DNA from: Janthinobacterium lividum
GTDB lineage: Bacteria > Pseudomonadota > Gammaproteobacteria > Burkholderiales > Burkholderiaceae_D
Direction: 5' to 3'
Length of the DNA: 64,000 nt
NCBI RefSeq assembly: GCF_011601275.1
Contig: NZ_JAAOLY010000024.1
Coordinates: 1-64,000, forward strand
Both the position numbers and the translations under genes were made by a program. The notes beneath the pieces are model-generated. The model searched no databases and had not been told where the DNA came from. It saw only the letters and a list, made by a program, of their open reading frames with translations. Shown one piece after another: positions 63,736 to 64,000 of the stretch (the first letter of the stretch is position 1; every line of letters begins with the position of its first letter).

Positions 63736-63780
63736 CTGGGCCCTGGGTGGCGGTGGGTCGGGTGGGTCTGGCAGTATGGA

Positions 63781-64000
63781 TCAGGCTTTGCCGGTGATAA
63801 AGGCCGGTGGTGGTGGCATGCCGGGCGAGACGGTCAGCACTTCATAGCCCGTTTCCGTGACCAGCACCGTGTGTTCCCATTGTGCCGACAGGCTGCGGTC
63901 CTTGGTTTTGATGGTCCAGCCATCGTTCATTTCGCGGATTTCGCGGCGGCCCGAGTTGATCATCGGTTCGACGGTGAAAATCATGCCCGCTTCCAGGCGC
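63781..64000 (-). CDS. map: methionine aminopeptidase, C-terminal end only
   Basis: The last 72 codons of map, the remainder lying beyond the window edge. Readable residues are MIFTVEPMINSGRREIREM, with the metal-binding Glu of TVEPMI, and QWEHTVLVTETGYEVLT, with the metal-binding Glu of WEHT. The enzyme removes N-terminal Met from new proteins. Its place upstream of glnD matches the usual order. Confidence 0.93.
   Translation of the reverse strand, partial: RLEAGMIFTVEPMINSGRREIREMNDGWTIKTKDRSLSAQWEHTVLVTETGYEVLTVSPGMPPPPAFITGKA

Overview
The window looks like ordinary chromosome from a high-GC betaproteobacterium of the Burkholderiales, most like the Oxalobacteraceae (Janthinobacterium/Massilia type). 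This rests on overall composition, on gene orders such as map-glnD-pseudouridine synthase and smc-zipA-ligA-galU-def, on a tandem glycine riboswitch ahead of gcvTHP, and on the abundance of chemotaxis and c-di-GMP signalling genes. The genus is an inference; there is no rRNA in the window. I saw no tRNA, rRNA, CRISPR array, insertion sequence or prophage.

Layout. 1-5.0 kb: a C4-dicarboxylate carrier (cut by the window edge), then an alpha/beta hydrolase-RidA-RelA run. 5.2-9.1 kb: one AT-richer gene for a 1319-residue NACHT-type STAND NTPase with a HEAT-like middle and a C-terminal PD-(D/E)XK-like nuclease signature. It is the clearest foreign gene here and the best candidate for a little-described (probably anti-phage) system. 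9.2-20.3 kb: cation efflux, pirin, azoreductase with divergent LysR regulator, phosphatidylserine decarboxylase, TonB-dependent receptor, DEAD-box helicase, Lon-N-like protein, a KfrA-like coiled-coil DNA-binding protein and an orphan CheB-type methylesterase. 20.3-33 kb: JmjC-like oxygenase, two EamA transporters, XRE-cupin regulator, a methyltransferase remnant, a CLC antiporter of probable fluoride type, a group II PLP decarboxylase, trpS, a secreted alpha-amino-acid ester hydrolase-like enzyme, a periplasmic binding protein, an MFS pump and an HD hydrolase. 33.3-37.4 kb: cheW and two tandem paralogous chemoreceptors. 37.4-44 kb: mgtA with a long leader, a small membrane protein, an RNase HI-like protein, a zinc-ribbon membrane protein, and an MFS-TetR operon with its operator. 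44-49 kb: gcvT-gcvH-gcvP behind the glycine riboswitch. 49.2-59.3 kb: ClpP-like protease, PAP2 phosphatase and the smc-zipA-ligA-galU-def run. 59.4-64 kb: YcgR-type PilZ protein, RluF-like synthase, glnD and the end of map.

Functionally, much of the window is housekeeping: stringent response (relA), nitrogen signalling (glnD), chromosome and division machinery (smc, zipA, ligA), one-carbon metabolism (gcv) and translation (trpS, def, map). A motility/signalling layer (cheW, two MCPs, CheB-like, PilZ) and transport/detoxification genes are mixed in.

Non-coding features of note are two roughly 100-bp imperfect palindromes that appear to belong to one family (19061-19172 and 59287-59385), a REP-like double hairpin after 44009, a near-perfect operator-like palindrome upstream of the MFS-TetR pair, a palindrome before the KfrA-like gene, and a roughly 300-nt structured leader before mgtA. 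Three convergent gene pairs share their stop codons through TTAA or CTAG.
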